In this document: piece by piece, positions 37,040-48,065 of the stretch | How positions within the stretch are numbered: the first letter of the stretch is position 1 | Layout of the letters: every line of letters begins with the position of its first letter | Assembly: GCA_964247055.1 (NCBI GenBank) | Contig: OZ176052.1 | Span: 3,410,001 to 3,474,000, forward strand | Length of the DNA stretch: 64,000 bases | Direction of reading: 5' to 3' | From: Paragordius varius | Lineage: Eukaryota; Nematomorpha | The notes under the pieces: model-generated | Told to the model about the DNA's origin: nothing | The model's database searches: none | The model's input: the letters and a program-made list of their open reading frames with translations, nothing else | Program-made: the position numbers and the translations under genes

Positions 37040-38170
37040 TTATCATCATAATGTTTTTTTAAAAAAGAGTGGCATATTTTACCGAATGCGGGAGTTGGGT
37101 AAATGAGATTAACTACATCTCGGCTTCTAAAACGCTAGCCTAATTTTTTACATTTATGTGAGATTACTAAAAACAATATTATCGAATCCATGGTGATAGA
37201 TTTTCTGAAAATTAGCCTTAAATCAAGTATATTTCCCTCATGCGAGTTAGAACTATTTTCTCCTAGTCCGGAAAATTGTTTCAAAATATATTTATCAGGT
37301 GGCGCTTAAACAGAAGTTAAAGCTTTACCCAGGATGTTATTACAAAATGCAATATTTTTGACTTAATACGGGAAGTACTAAAAACCTTCTTGATTCTATA
37401 AGGCCTCACAGGTTTTCTGAAAATCAACTCAAGCCACATTATTGCTATATGGTGATAAGTATTTTACAAAAAATGATTCCCTTCAAGAGGCTAAAAAAGA
37501 ACTAACTTAAATTTCAATTAAATGGAACTCAGAATCTAAGCCAAATTTAGCTTCGAAACCACGTATTTTTTTAAATTTGCGCATTTCACGGGGATCCTCA
37601 TTGAAAAAACGCTGGACCCTTTATACTGGATATACCTTAACCACTCTAAATTTTAATAATCTAGGCTTGGGCAAAAATAGGTCACTAAAAAGGCGTCCAA
37701 ATATAGAAGCTAGCTTATAGAGAAAATACCACTTTTTTAAGCGCATTTGTCCAAAATATACAAAATTTATTCTCGAATTAAAATGGACTTACACGTTTTG
37801 CGGAAAATTATCTGAAATACACAATTTTTGGGATTTTCAAAAAAAATATTATTACAAGTGGTCGGTTGGGGGTACTTAAAAAAGCAGCCCAGTAAATTAG
37901 GCGCATTTATACAAATTTTTTATACTATTTTAAAAACGGACACATATTTTTTCCCGGAAAATCGTTTCAAAGTCAATATTTTACTTTATCTTAATATATA
38001 GATTATCTAAGTAATTCCAAATCCTGCGATTTTTTGATATTGGGTATTTAGCACAAAAGGCGAATATTTTTATAAAAAAATCATGCCCAAATCCAAAAGT
38101 ACCATGAAAATCTTGATAGATTTATCTACCAGAAAATGTTTATTTTATGAGGATTTTGCAAGAGAAATAT
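37040..38170. repeat. Degenerate ~165-bp satellite-like array (locus 2)
   Basis: The core word GGAAAATnnTnTnAAA recurs near 37265, 37415, 37800, 37965 and 38135, mostly about 150-170 bp apart (one wider gap), in the same orientation as in locus 1. Monomers also share GGCGCATTT..ACAAA and a run of A. Heavily diverged. Confidence 0.6.
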
Positions 38171-38959
38171 GAAACTATTTTTTTACGGTGGTGGAACTGC
38201 ATACAGGGTTGATTCCAAATATGACTTGACTGTGAACGACAATTTCAATGCCATTTAAACCTTTAGATTGTTGACGAAATATCAATGATCGAAACAAGTA
38301 ATATATTTTAAATTTGATATAAATACGCCATCCTTTAACAAAATCTATAAGCTAAAGAATTCCGGGCATATATTCAAACATTAACTAACGGAGACATGGT
38401 CATAACTAACAGGAGGAAATAAAGTAAGAGTAAGACCAAAATGAATGGCTTAAAACGATAAAAATGAATTTAGGACAAAAAGAGATGGTCGATTCTAAAA
38501 GACACTAAACGATTCGGTATTCCAAAGAAAGGCGATATCGACTAAAAAGGCTCACAATATGAATATAATATGGCCATTTATTACCGTAACACGATACTAT
38601 TGCCATATTAACTTAATTAACCATCAAAAAACAAAATTCATACACACATATAAGCACAAAATTATAACAATATCTAAAACAAAAATTGACGTAGGTTATT
38701 AATTCATATAATAGGCAGTCTTATCAGTTATACCCCAGGCTTCAAGAATAGCAAAGGCAAAGCGAAGATGAACAAGTTATAGTCATCACATGACAACTTA
38801 AGACCAATTGGAATGGTGCTTTATAACACAGAGCGTTGAAAATTAAAAAAGGTAGAGATATATGTCGAAATATGGTGTTGAGGAAAGTTGCCGCAAGTTA
38901 ATTGAAAAGATGAAATTAAAAACATCGATGATAAAATCAAAGCAGACACATCCTGATTA
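38171..38959. other. Unassigned non-coding DNA
   Basis: Slightly less AT-rich than its surroundings, purine-rich on the plus strand, with no open frame of note and no recognised repeat. It may be the remains of an element internal region, but nothing supports a family. Confidence 0.4.
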
Positions 38960-39201
38960 GCGCCTGCCTACAAAACATTCATGTTAGTCATATCACAAGC
39001 ACTAAAAATTTGGAAAATTAATAAAAAGTAGAAATAAGAGAATGTAACTATTGTGAAACGCACTAGATTCACATTCTAGCCATGACAACAATTTAGCATT
39101 GCATTAATTTCACAATAGTTACATTCTTTCTACTTTTTATTAATTTTCCAAATTTTTAGTGCTTGTGATATGACTAACATGAATGTTTTGTAGGCAGGCG
39201 C
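38960..39201. mobile_element. Palindromic MITE with near-identical arms (family 4)
   Basis: Two arms of about 100 bp, from GCGCCTGCCTACAAAACATT and its exact inverse, are almost identical; the one clear difference is a small indel (about 5 bp) near the inner end. A spacer of roughly 50 bp separates them. TA lies immediately outside both ends. Such high arm identity points to a recent insertion or strong arm-to-arm conversion. No open frame. Confidence 0.85.
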
Positions 39202-39593
39202 TAAGAAGCATCCATACAACTTCAATGTCTGATTAACAACATACTAAAATATTAGGCAGAGCTGTTTGGTTCATTTATATTTTAGCCATTTAATAGTCGT
39301 TGGACTCCGAAACATTTTTAAATTCTGCAATTATTGATCTTTCTCATCAGTACGGTATAACGCATACAAAAATTTGAATAAATGACTTATTATATGTAAA
39401 TATATCTAGTATTTTCATACAATATATTAATTTACTAAAGCTGAATAAAAATAATTAAAAAGTGCTTTTAAAAATATAAATATGTGTAAATTAAAGCCTA
39501 TGGGTATTGCACAAATATGTATGGTATGTTATCATAAAAGCAATTATAAAATGCAAGAATAAGTGGTCAATTCATATTAATAAAATAAAGTTA
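39202..39593. other. 3' flank of ANKIB1
   Basis: AT-rich sequence between the palindromic MITE and the ANKIB1 stop codon at 39594. It should hold the 3' UTR; no clear AATAAA was seen close to the stop on the minus strand. Confidence 0.45.
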
Positions 39594-42500
39594 TTAAACT
39601 GAAGATAAATCATTCTTTATCATAATACTATTGAGGCATGTCGTTAAATTTTCAATCATATCCACCTCATTATCATTATTTTGATCTGTTGTGGAGCATG
39701 AAGGCAGAGTGGGATCATTTTGAACAACATATGTATTTTCTATCCCTACCTGACCATCTTCACTAATCTCAATTGGTGGTTGCAATGGTAAAAGTGGAGC
39801 CACGTTAAATGTTAATGGTGGTCTAACATTTTGGTCTGAATAATCCAAAGATTTTGATGTTGTATTGATTTTACTTATCTTTGAGGTTTCGTTCACATCC
39901 AGGCTTTTTAATGTGGATGGTTGGTTTTCACCAATTAAACTCATTTGTTTTCTAATTTTTTTGGTGTGTTTATTTAGTATTAAACTATTTATTTCTTTAA
40001 CTGTTACTGGGTTATTTTTTTCAACTTCTTCAGCATCATTCTCATCACTATCTGGTGATGAGGGTAAATACAAATTAGGACCATAATTAGTTTTTTCTTT
40101 GACAAAAGCATAAGGCTCCGTAATAGGAGCAGGGATTTGATTGTGTTCGCTATTGCTAACTTCGTTCGTCGCAGCACGGTTTGGAGAATTTTGATGCGAA
40201 TGAAATTTGATTGAGACATCAAATTGGCAAAAATTGTTTCTTAAATCAGTCATTGGTGCAACAATATTATTAAGTTTAATCTCAAGTGACTGAGGTCTAT
40301 TTAGTACGGAAACATTCATAGACGCAGGTAAGGATCTCTCGCTTATATTGTTAACGTTGCAATCTGCATGACATATTTCCAAATTAGATTTTGGTCTAGT
40401 ATCATTATTTTTTTCGATGATAGATGTGCAGGATTGGGGATTATGATTGGATGTCATTTCCCTCCGTTTTATCTCTTTTTGATATTCGATTCGAGACATT
40501 TCAAGCGCTCTTATCATATCTAGATGATATGTATCCTGAATTAAAAATCGCCGTTCATTACCCTTATTTATATTTTCTAATGCATTTGGATCTTTTAAAA
40601 CTTCAGATGTTTCATCAGTGTGATGATCAATTTCCTCAAGACCTTTTTCCATATCATCTTCAAACGAGCAAAATTGTGATGAGTTATATGAATTATTCTT
40701 TGCATCAAAAAAATGTTGCGTAGACTGTTGATGTATGGAAAAACATTTAAAACTACAAAATTCCTGTTTTACACCTGTTCGGGGATTATAAACGCGTTGT
40801 TTTGCGCAACTCTTTCGTTTGCACTTTTGGCTAGTTTTCGTGTCAATCGAGGATGCATTAATACCTACATGAGTATCATTCACAGGTTGTTGAGTCTTTT
40901 CTGGCTTAGGACTCTCTAACAATTCATCCTCTTCTTCCTCCTCTGGAGGAGATGGCCAATCGTACAGAGCAATAAGATTGGCATGACGACCAGTTTCATC
41001 TTTTACCCATAGACTCGAAGGATTTATGTAATTAAGGTGTGAGCGATGATACAGTGCATTCATATGGCGCTCATTATTGGCTATTGAATTGAGATAGTTA
41101 TTATAAAATAAACGATTTTTAACTTTGTTTGGTCCAACATTGTTGGGGGGCATTCGGCCAAAGGATTTGGTATCATTTTCACCGGTCAAATTGCCAGCAA
41201 ACATATCACATGCCATATCAAGTAATTCTTTAATACTGTAAGTATTAATATCTGAGTTGTCCAAAAAATTCAATATGTTTAACAGAGAAATGGGATCCTT
41301 TTGGATCGGATCCAACAGTCGTTGAGTATTCTTTTGTCGTTGTTCAGAATTCGCACCGCTCATAGATTTAAAAGAAGTAAAGCTCCCAAAACCGTTGGAA
41401 CCACCAACCCCTTTAGCAAGCCAATATTTGAGTGATTGCTTCAAACTTCCTCCATGCATTCTGGGAAAAGTTGAAAAGGCGGATAACGACCGTCGTCTAT
41501 TTTTATTTAGGGAGGTTGATAAACAATTACGATGTAGTGCACCACCATCTTTTTGAGCTATAGATCGAGAATAGATTAAAAAATCCGTTATATTTCGACG
41601 AATACGGAAATTGTCATCATCTCTCAATGTTTCCATATCTAATAGGTTAGGAAAGTGTTTTCGCCGAAATTTCTTTAACATAGGTGGTGTCTGAGGTTGA
41701 TACAAACCTATGTTAATAACATTATCTACTTTATCATTATTGTCACTTTTGCCTACTAGCTGGGGAATCATTGCAATGCCGTTGTAGGCATCTTTCATAG
41801 CTTCATCTACAAACGTTTTTCCAATCGCATTATTTCGTTTTCTTTCGTTAATAGTACGGTAAAAATTATTAAAATCCCAATCAAGTGAATTAATGAATTC
41901 ACGGCGTTTACGGTAAACTAAGTGTGTCATTTGTAAAATTTTCATTCGGCTACTGGAAAAATATGCACAATTGAGAAGTTTGGATAAATTTTCAGTACAT
42001 TCTTCCAACTCATTAAGTAGAAAATCAAAAATTGTTTTGTTAAATATATTAACGGGAGTGCTTGTTTTAATAGAATTTCCAAAATTATTTTCCCAATTAT
42101 TGGGTACAGTAGATTTCCCATTATTCGTAAGTGTCTTTACTGATATCTGCTCCTCAATCTCCGACATCATAAAATAGGCGTATACAGCGGAATACTTACA
42201 AACACGCCTAGCTTTAATTAATTGTCTATGACCGACAAGTAAAAACGATAAATTTAAAGATTCTTTGCAATGATATTTGGATATTATCGATTCCTTTTTC
42301 AAACCCAATAATGGTAAAGCTGATGTTGTAAAAAAATCTGTAAAAAGCACAGAGCCGTATTCATCAAAGAAATCTTGTATTCTTGCCATACGCTTGAGTA
42401 GAGATTGTAATAATCTACCTTGTTCAAATGTTAATTTGGTATCATGCTCACGATATTTGTTGTAATGCATAAGAAATGTATGCAATTTTGAAGTTCTAGC

Positions 42501-45500
42501 ATGATGCATCTTAACCAGTTCGATTGTTTGGTCAATATTCTTTTTGGCACGATTAACTGCTTCGACTCGCTGACATCTAAAATATCCACCAGTTGAGGTA
42601 CCGTGCTTTCTCCAAGCCTCAAGGCATACCCAACAAAAATCAAATTTACACTCATAACAACGTATATGATTACATCCTTCAACCTTTTGAATGGGACATC
42701 TACATTTAGGACACGGTTTACAATGAGTAGCCAGCCATAATTTATTGGCCACGCGTTCATATTCCTGTTCAGCTTCTTCGGCAGTCAAAAAATCATTCTC
42801 TGCACTTGACGGATTTTTCGGGTCTTGAATGTTCTTTGGTGCATTTGTTTGGTTTTTTTCGGAAATTTGCGATTCATTGACATCTCCTAGGACAAAACTG
42901 TTTTTTTCATCTTTTTCCTGGTGCTTTCGTCCATGGCGCTTACTAATACCATTTTTAAACCTCCAAAGATTATGCGCGCTGTTAGATCTTAATGTTTTGA
43001 ATCGGGTAGAAATACGATTAAAATTATTGTTGCTAGTTGACATGTGTGATAACACCAACGTTTCTGGCAACAGAGATTTGCTTCTCTCGTATAATCTCTT
43101 CCTAGAGCGCTTAACTTGATTAGTTTTATCGTCTGCGTGAGCAATTATTCCATTGTTAGTAGACATTGCTACAATGTCCCGAGCAATATTTGCAAACGAT
43201 TTTCGTTTATTTACAGTTTTGGCCACTTTACAATTTAATTTATGCCCACGATCACCGTTTTCCTCGGGCAAATTTACGGTGGAGGAAGTAGATATTTGGG
43301 ACTTTTTGTTTAAATCTTTAACATGATCGAGGTTTATTTTGGTGGTATTAGGCATATTCGACTTTTCATTGGATGAACATGCTCGCATTATTTTTCGATT
43401 CCACTCTCTCAAAGCAGTACAAGAACATGGAGGATGTGCTTCACTGCCACACAACCAACAAAATTCGTGAAAATTTGTAAGATTAGCAATATATTCATCA
43501 GTCGTATATGGTAGATTTGAATATTCATTACATATACGATTTCCACCACAATCAACATCAAAAATTTGAATTGAATATACATGCATTCCAGGATCAATTT
43601 TAAAGCAAGCTCCAATTTGATTAAAATAGAGGTGACTAGAAGTTGTTATGTCATCGTCATCAGGATGTTTGAGAATTAATGCGTTATTTGATATGTTCGC
43701 TGTGTCTAGGATGTCCAGATCTGTTGACATTTTCCAACAATGTATTCTATCGGCGCTGGATGATAGTGAGAAATCTTTTGGAATTATATATGATTCATGT
43801 ATTTTTACCGATTGAGGGCAATCTGCAACTGGGCAAAATCGTATATACGGGTTACCAGTAACAAACGTTTGTAAATCGTATTGCAAATATTTTTTGGTCA
43901 AATCACGAGAAACAATTTTTTCTATAAAAGCTATTGGCACTAAATTATTACATTCATATGCCGGACATAGTATCATGTTAACTTTACCCTCTTGAATTTG
44001 CAGCGTAAGATAAGTTTCCCAACATGTCCGACAAAACAAATGCCAACAATCCATTTTTGGTTTAACAATTTTGGCTTTGGTATCGGGCCTCACATCTTTA
44101 TTAAATGCAATAGATGTAGTAGGATATGATGCTGCTCCGTCTTGTATATTTTGAGCTTGTTCACCAAGTTCGGTTAAGATTTCATCACATATACCACATT
44201 TTGGAGATGGTCCCTGTTTCATTATTGTAGGCTGGAATGAAGTGGTACAAGAGTCAAACATACAATTATTTGTTAATGTGGAATTCTTGTCATAATAATT
44301 GGTAGGGGATGTGGTTGATGATGGTGGAGATTGTACACCCGACATTTGGCAACAGGCACGACTATCGCATGTCCATGATTTGAGAAGTTTGCTTTTGGAC
44401 CAATCATGAGCCCGTAACAAGCCCTCTGCTGTAAATAACGGAACATTTAGCATATCAGCCGTACTTACTATAAGGGTATCCTTTACTTCTTGTAGATCTG
44501 TGCGAGTAAGCGCCTTATAACATTCATCAAACGTTAGACGCGACAATTCTTTTTCAATCAAATCGTCCTGCTCCTCGGCCATATAAACCAAATGGAATTC
44601 AATGTATTTAACTAGGCGTTCATTTCCACTTTCCCAAGCAAGGTCTAAACACGAAGCATATACACGTGATATGTTATTACGTCTGTTATAGTATTGTTGC
44701 TCATAAATACCTCCCCCGCCCATAAAACTATTTCGTCCACCATTATTATACAAATCTTGTGAAGTGTATGAAACACGCTCACGCAATGTCCTAACTAATG
44801 CACGTGTTAAGGGCTGTGAGCCCCAACGTTCAAGGAGGTATTTGAACAAAGCAAAGTTTCCAGCTCTAGCAACGTAATGTAATGCTGTCCACCCCTTGGT
44901 ATCTTTGAGGCACAAGAAGTTGGCAGGAGCCCATGGATTATATGTTTTGTAGTAGCTTGTTAGCAGTGGCGCATAAAAATCGTATCCTGGTTTCAAATTG
45001 CTATTATCTGGATCAACCTGTTGAAAATCATCACCGTTACCCTTACAAACAACCGTGTCACTATTTTTTAAAAGAGGTTCTTTTTCTTTAGCTAATTTGT
45101 CTGTATAATCTGATGAAGTACATGCCTCGTTGTTTGTTAATAAAAAGTTCTCATCCGTATCCATATTATCATCAATGGAGGTTTGAGATTTAGGGATCGA
45201 AACACCATTAGAATTTAATGTTTCATCCAATCGCGATACATAGGATTTTGTATGAAGTGAACATAATTCCTCTAATTTATTATACAATATTTGGCAACAT
45301 AATATTCGTTTTTGAGTTTCGGTGATTCGATTTGTTGTGTCCTGCGTGAATTCAACATCAACGCTTGGATATTCGTAATTGCTATCAAAATTGGAGGGTT
45401 CACAGACTGCATGTAGAACTGACTGTGATTTATCATTTTTTATGGATATATCACATCTGGAATCATTAACAAACATTTGAACAAAATATGGCATGCCATG

Positions 45501-45665
45501 CTTTAAAGCTATATGCAAAGGAGTATCATGGCAATACGAATCGATCAAAGGTAAACTTGGATCAAGTAATTTTTGGATGTCAGTGGAATTTTTAAAAAGA
45601 TTTATGGCCAGTTTTTCATCTCCGGATAGTAAATATTTTTGAAATTTACTAGATTGATTTCCCAT
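39594..45665 (-). CDS. ANKIB1: ANKIB1-like RBR (Ariadne-group) E3 ubiquitin ligase
   Basis: One uninterrupted 2023-codon frame, against about 1089 residues in human ANKIB1. The protein transfers ubiquitin from an E2 through a RING2 cysteine to substrates. MGNQSSKF fits an N-myristoylation start and the human MGNTTTKF. Ankyrin repeats lie near residues 50-100 (DTPLHIALKHGM) and 255-290 (WTALHYVARAG). A hallmark segment follows near 410 (DMLNVPLFTAEGLLRAHDW). RING1 begins near 490 (CGICDEIL..HLFCRTCW), then IBR (FCWLCGSEAHPPCSC near 750), then RING2 near 985 (CPKCRCPIQKVEGCNHIRC) with the active-site cysteine in GCNH, and FDFCWVCLEAWRKH. An Ariadne-like helical region follows. A UIM-like helix (LDMIRALEMSRIEYQ) sits near 1710. 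Extra length comes from Ser/Asn-rich inserts within RING1 and IBR, between IBR and RING2, and a tail of nearly 900 residues. Confidence 0.96.
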   Translation of the reverse strand: MGNQSSKFQKYLLSGDEKLAINLFKNSTDIQKLLDPSLPLIDSYCHDTPLHIALKHGMPYFVQMFVNDSRCDISIKNDKSQSVLHAVCEPSNFDSNYEYPSVDVEFTQDTTNRITETQKRILCCQILYNKLEELCSLHTKSYVSRLDETLNSNGVSIPKSQTSIDDNMDTDENFLLTNNEACTSSDYTDKLAKEKEPLLKNSDTVVCKGNGDDFQQVDPDNSNLKPGYDFYAPLLTSYYKTYNPWAPANFLCLKDTKGWTALHYVARAGNFALFKYLLERWGSQPLTRALVRTLRERVSYTSQDLYNNGGRNSFMGGGGIYEQQYYNRRNNISRVYASCLDLAWESGNERLVKYIEFHLVYMAEEQDDLIEKELSRLTFDECYKALTRTDLQEVKDTLIVSTADMLNVPLFTAEGLLRAHDWSKSKLLKSWTCDSRACCQMSGVQSPPSSTTSPTNYYDKNSTLTNNCMFDSCTTSFQPTIMKQGPSPKCGICDEILTELGEQAQNIQDGAASYPTTSIAFNKDVRPDTKAKIVKPKMDCWHLFCRTCWETYLTLQIQEGKVNMILCPAYECNNLVPIAFIEKIVSRDLTKKYLQYDLQTFVTGNPYIRFCPVADCPQSVKIHESYIIPKDFSLSSSADRIHCWKMSTDLDILDTANISNNALILKHPDDDDITTSSHLYFNQIGACFKIDPGMHVYSIQIFDVDCGGNRICNEYSNLPYTTDEYIANLTNFHEFCWLCGSEAHPPCSCTALREWNRKIMRACSSNEKSNMPNTTKINLDHVKDLNKKSQISTSSTVNLPEENGDRGHKLNCKVAKTVNKRKSFANIARDIVAMSTNNGIIAHADDKTNQVKRSRKRLYERSKSLLPETLVLSHMSTSNNNFNRISTRFKTLRSNSAHNLWRFKNGISKRHGRKHQEKDEKNSFVLGDVNESQISEKNQTNAPKNIQDPKNPSSAENDFLTAEEAEQEYERVANKLWLATHCKPCPKCRCPIQKVEGCNHIRCYECKFDFCWVCLEAWRKHGTSTGGYFRCQRVEAVNRAKKNIDQTIELVKMHHARTSKLHTFLMHYNKYREHDTKLTFEQGRLLQSLLKRMARIQDFFDEYGSVLFTDFFTTSALPLLGLKKESIISKYHCKESLNLSFLLVGHRQLIKARRVCKYSAVYAYFMMSEIEEQISVKTLTNNGKSTVPNNWENNFGNSIKTSTPVNIFNKTIFDFLLNELEECTENLSKLLNCAYFSSSRMKILQMTHLVYRKRREFINSLDWDFNNFYRTINERKRNNAIGKTFVDEAMKDAYNGIAMIPQLVGKSDNNDKVDNVINIGLYQPQTPPMLKKFRRKHFPNLLDMETLRDDDNFRIRRNITDFLIYSRSIAQKDGGALHRNCLSTSLNKNRRRSLSAFSTFPRMHGGSLKQSLKYWLAKGVGGSNGFGSFTSFKSMSGANSEQRQKNTQRLLDPIQKDPISLLNILNFLDNSDINTYSIKELLDMACDMFAGNLTGENDTKSFGRMPPNNVGPNKVKNRLFYNNYLNSIANNERHMNALYHRSHLNYINPSSLWVKDETGRHANLIALYDWPSPPEEEEEDELLESPKPEKTQQPVNDTHVGINASSIDTKTSQKCKRKSCAKQRVYNPRTGVKQEFCSFKCFSIHQQSTQHFFDAKNNSYNSSQFCSFEDDMEKGLEEIDHHTDETSEVLKDPNALENINKGNERRFLIQDTYHLDMIRALEMSRIEYQKEIKRREMTSNHNPQSCTSIIEKNNDTRPKSNLEICHADCNVNNISERSLPASMNVSVLNRPQSLEIKLNNIVAPMTDLRNNFCQFDVSIKFHSHQNSPNRAATNEVSNSEHNQIPAPITEPYAFVKEKTNYGPNLYLPSSPDSDENDAEEVEKNNPVTVKEINSLILNKHTKKIRKQMSLIGENQPSTLKSLDVNETSKISKINTTSKSLDYSDQNVRPPLTFNVAPLLPLQPPIEISEDGQVGIENTYVVQNDPTLPSCSTTDQNNDNEVDMIENLTTCLNSIMIKNDLSSV

Positions 45666-48065
45666 AGGAAGAAACTTATAATATTATAAACCACATCGGT
45701 ATTCAGAAAATCGATTTTTTGAAAAAATTTAAAAGCATGTGATAAAAAAAGATATTATGCTAAAATGAGCTCTAACATATGTACCTTGCTCCTTTTGCTT
45801 GTATTATCTCTATATCTGGATATTTATGATGAAAACAGTGATCCTATTGATATAAAGGAAGTGCAATATCCCAAAAATACTCTGAAAATTGAATATTGGT
45901 AATTACATTATTAATTTTAGCTCTTCTTGAGGATACAAAAAAACTTTTCAACAAATTGGAAATGTCTTGTTGCAAAAATATCCTGAATTTAATATCATCG
46001 GTGAAATATACCCTCCCAATCCTCTCAAAAAATATTTGGCGCAAATACTAAATATAGCAAAATTATCACTTATAGCTATGATCGTTCTCAATATAAATCC
46101 TTTTAATATGCTTAATATATCCACTCCATCCATTTATAACTGCATGTTAGAATCCAAAGTATCATATTTATCAAAAATACATCTTTATATTATATAAAAT
46201 AGTCTAATTGTTTTAACTTTATAATTATTTTTGGGAATAGGGTTACTTTTGTTTGATGCTATTTTTCATTTCAAATGCTATTGAGTCACAACTAATTTCA
46301 ACTGGTGCTTTCGAAGTTTCAATAGATGGTAATTTAATATTTTTTTATTGTCATAAAACTTGATGCGGTGAAATGTTTTTTAATTTATATTTTACACGAT
46401 AGTTTTTATTACTTTCAATCAGCAAACAACTTTGAGTTAATATGTTTTACGCGGTCACGAGCCCGCGTACCGGTTAGACCTAATTTTATTTATAATTCCA
46501 GATTTATGAGAATTTTTTTTTACATATAACAAATGTTTTTATATCTTTTTAAAACTTAATATATATCTTCTATGATCCTATTTTATCAGCCTGTTTTTTT
46601 CAGGTCAAATACTTTGGTCAAAACTTGAAACTGGCTACATTCCAGAAATACCACATCTTCTCCACATATTGGATTCTTACATTGGTTCAAGAAAATTCTA
46701 GTTTTCAAATCATGTAAATATTTCCCCTTACATTTATGAAGATTAGTGCCTCAAAATTGTCATGGCATTAATTGGAACATTTTAGGGGAAAGAAGTGAAT
46801 ATATCTCAAATATATAATTTTCAAAATTTATTAATTGTTTATAATTATTGTCACAACTATAAAAATGTTGCAATTGTCATTTTTATTTCTATATATTGTA
46901 TAAATAATACTAGTTATTTTCGCCTCGTTGCTTCCAGTTTGATTTTTGAATTATATAATTATACTATAACATCAGAATAATCAGTAAGATATTATAATTT
47001 CAATATGTAAAAATTAAAAAGAAAAGTCTCAATTACCAAAAAGTTTCATAACAAAGTTTATTGGATAATTATAATAATCAAACGTTATCTCTACATCTCT
47101 TTATTTAATGGTCACATAATATACATGTTTAAATAAAAATGAGGTATATCACCCGATAGCCTTTCTTTTCTTACTATCATTAAAATCGCGGGTAAATTTT
47201 GACAAAATTCAAAATGGATCTCAGCTATCCCTTTTTTATATAGAATGAAACACGAGGCTATCGTTGGATATAAAAGGGAGATCGAATACTAACTAAGTGG
47301 TGACAAATGTTAAAAAATGATAATTTGATGTGGAAACAATAATCACACATTGGAATTCGGTATGAAGGATTTGGTTATGTTGAATTGTAAAATTTTCCAA
47401 GTAGTTAACGTTTGAATTACTTTTCATTTCTTCATTTAGGGACAAAAATATACTTTTTTAATTTTCTATGGATAGTGATATCGCCAGCTTCCATTAACCG
47501 AAAAAAACTTGCGGGGCAGGTTGCACATAAAAAAAATAACTCCAAAAAACTGATTTTAGGTAGTGAGTTGTTATATATACAAAATAACTAAAAATTTGCA
47601 TTTAAAAAGTTACTAAACATAGAAAGTTTGTGTTTCAGTAAGCTTCGAGCGTCTATAATGCAAAAATAATATTTTTTAACATGAGTCTATCATATAATAG
47701 TTTATATAGGTTTCAAAATGTGAAAAAATAAAAAGTTAACAATTTTGTCAAAGGTTTTTTACACAGCAGCTACATAACCTTTTGTATGTTTGGTGGTTGC
47801 AAAACCAAAATAACCATCTAAATCCCGATTAAAAATATTTTTTGTGTGCAGTATGCCATGCATTATCTTAAAATCCGCTTCCTCATTTTGCACAAATTTT
47901 TTTTGAAAAATTGTGCCAAATATTTTCTATCTCTATTCTAATCAATATAAGTTTACCGCAAAACCTCGGCACATGTTTGTATATAACCACTAGTCCATTT
48001 TGTGAGGGGTGCAATTTTTTTTCGGAGCCCACATGATATCCATATTGCTTTTTAGTTATATTGAT
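45666..48065. other. Non-coding upstream region of ANKIB1
   Basis: AT-rich DNA with no gene seen; the short frames near 45844-46197 and 46795 are Ile/Leu/Asn-rich chance frames. It should contain the ANKIB1 promoter, and any non-coding first exon would lie here. Confidence 0.45.

Noticed and set aside
38960-39201. Solo LTR or tRNA-like hairpin gene
   Set aside because: Perfectly inverted ends and full-length arms fit a MITE; no LTR ends (TG..CA) or cloverleaf are present.
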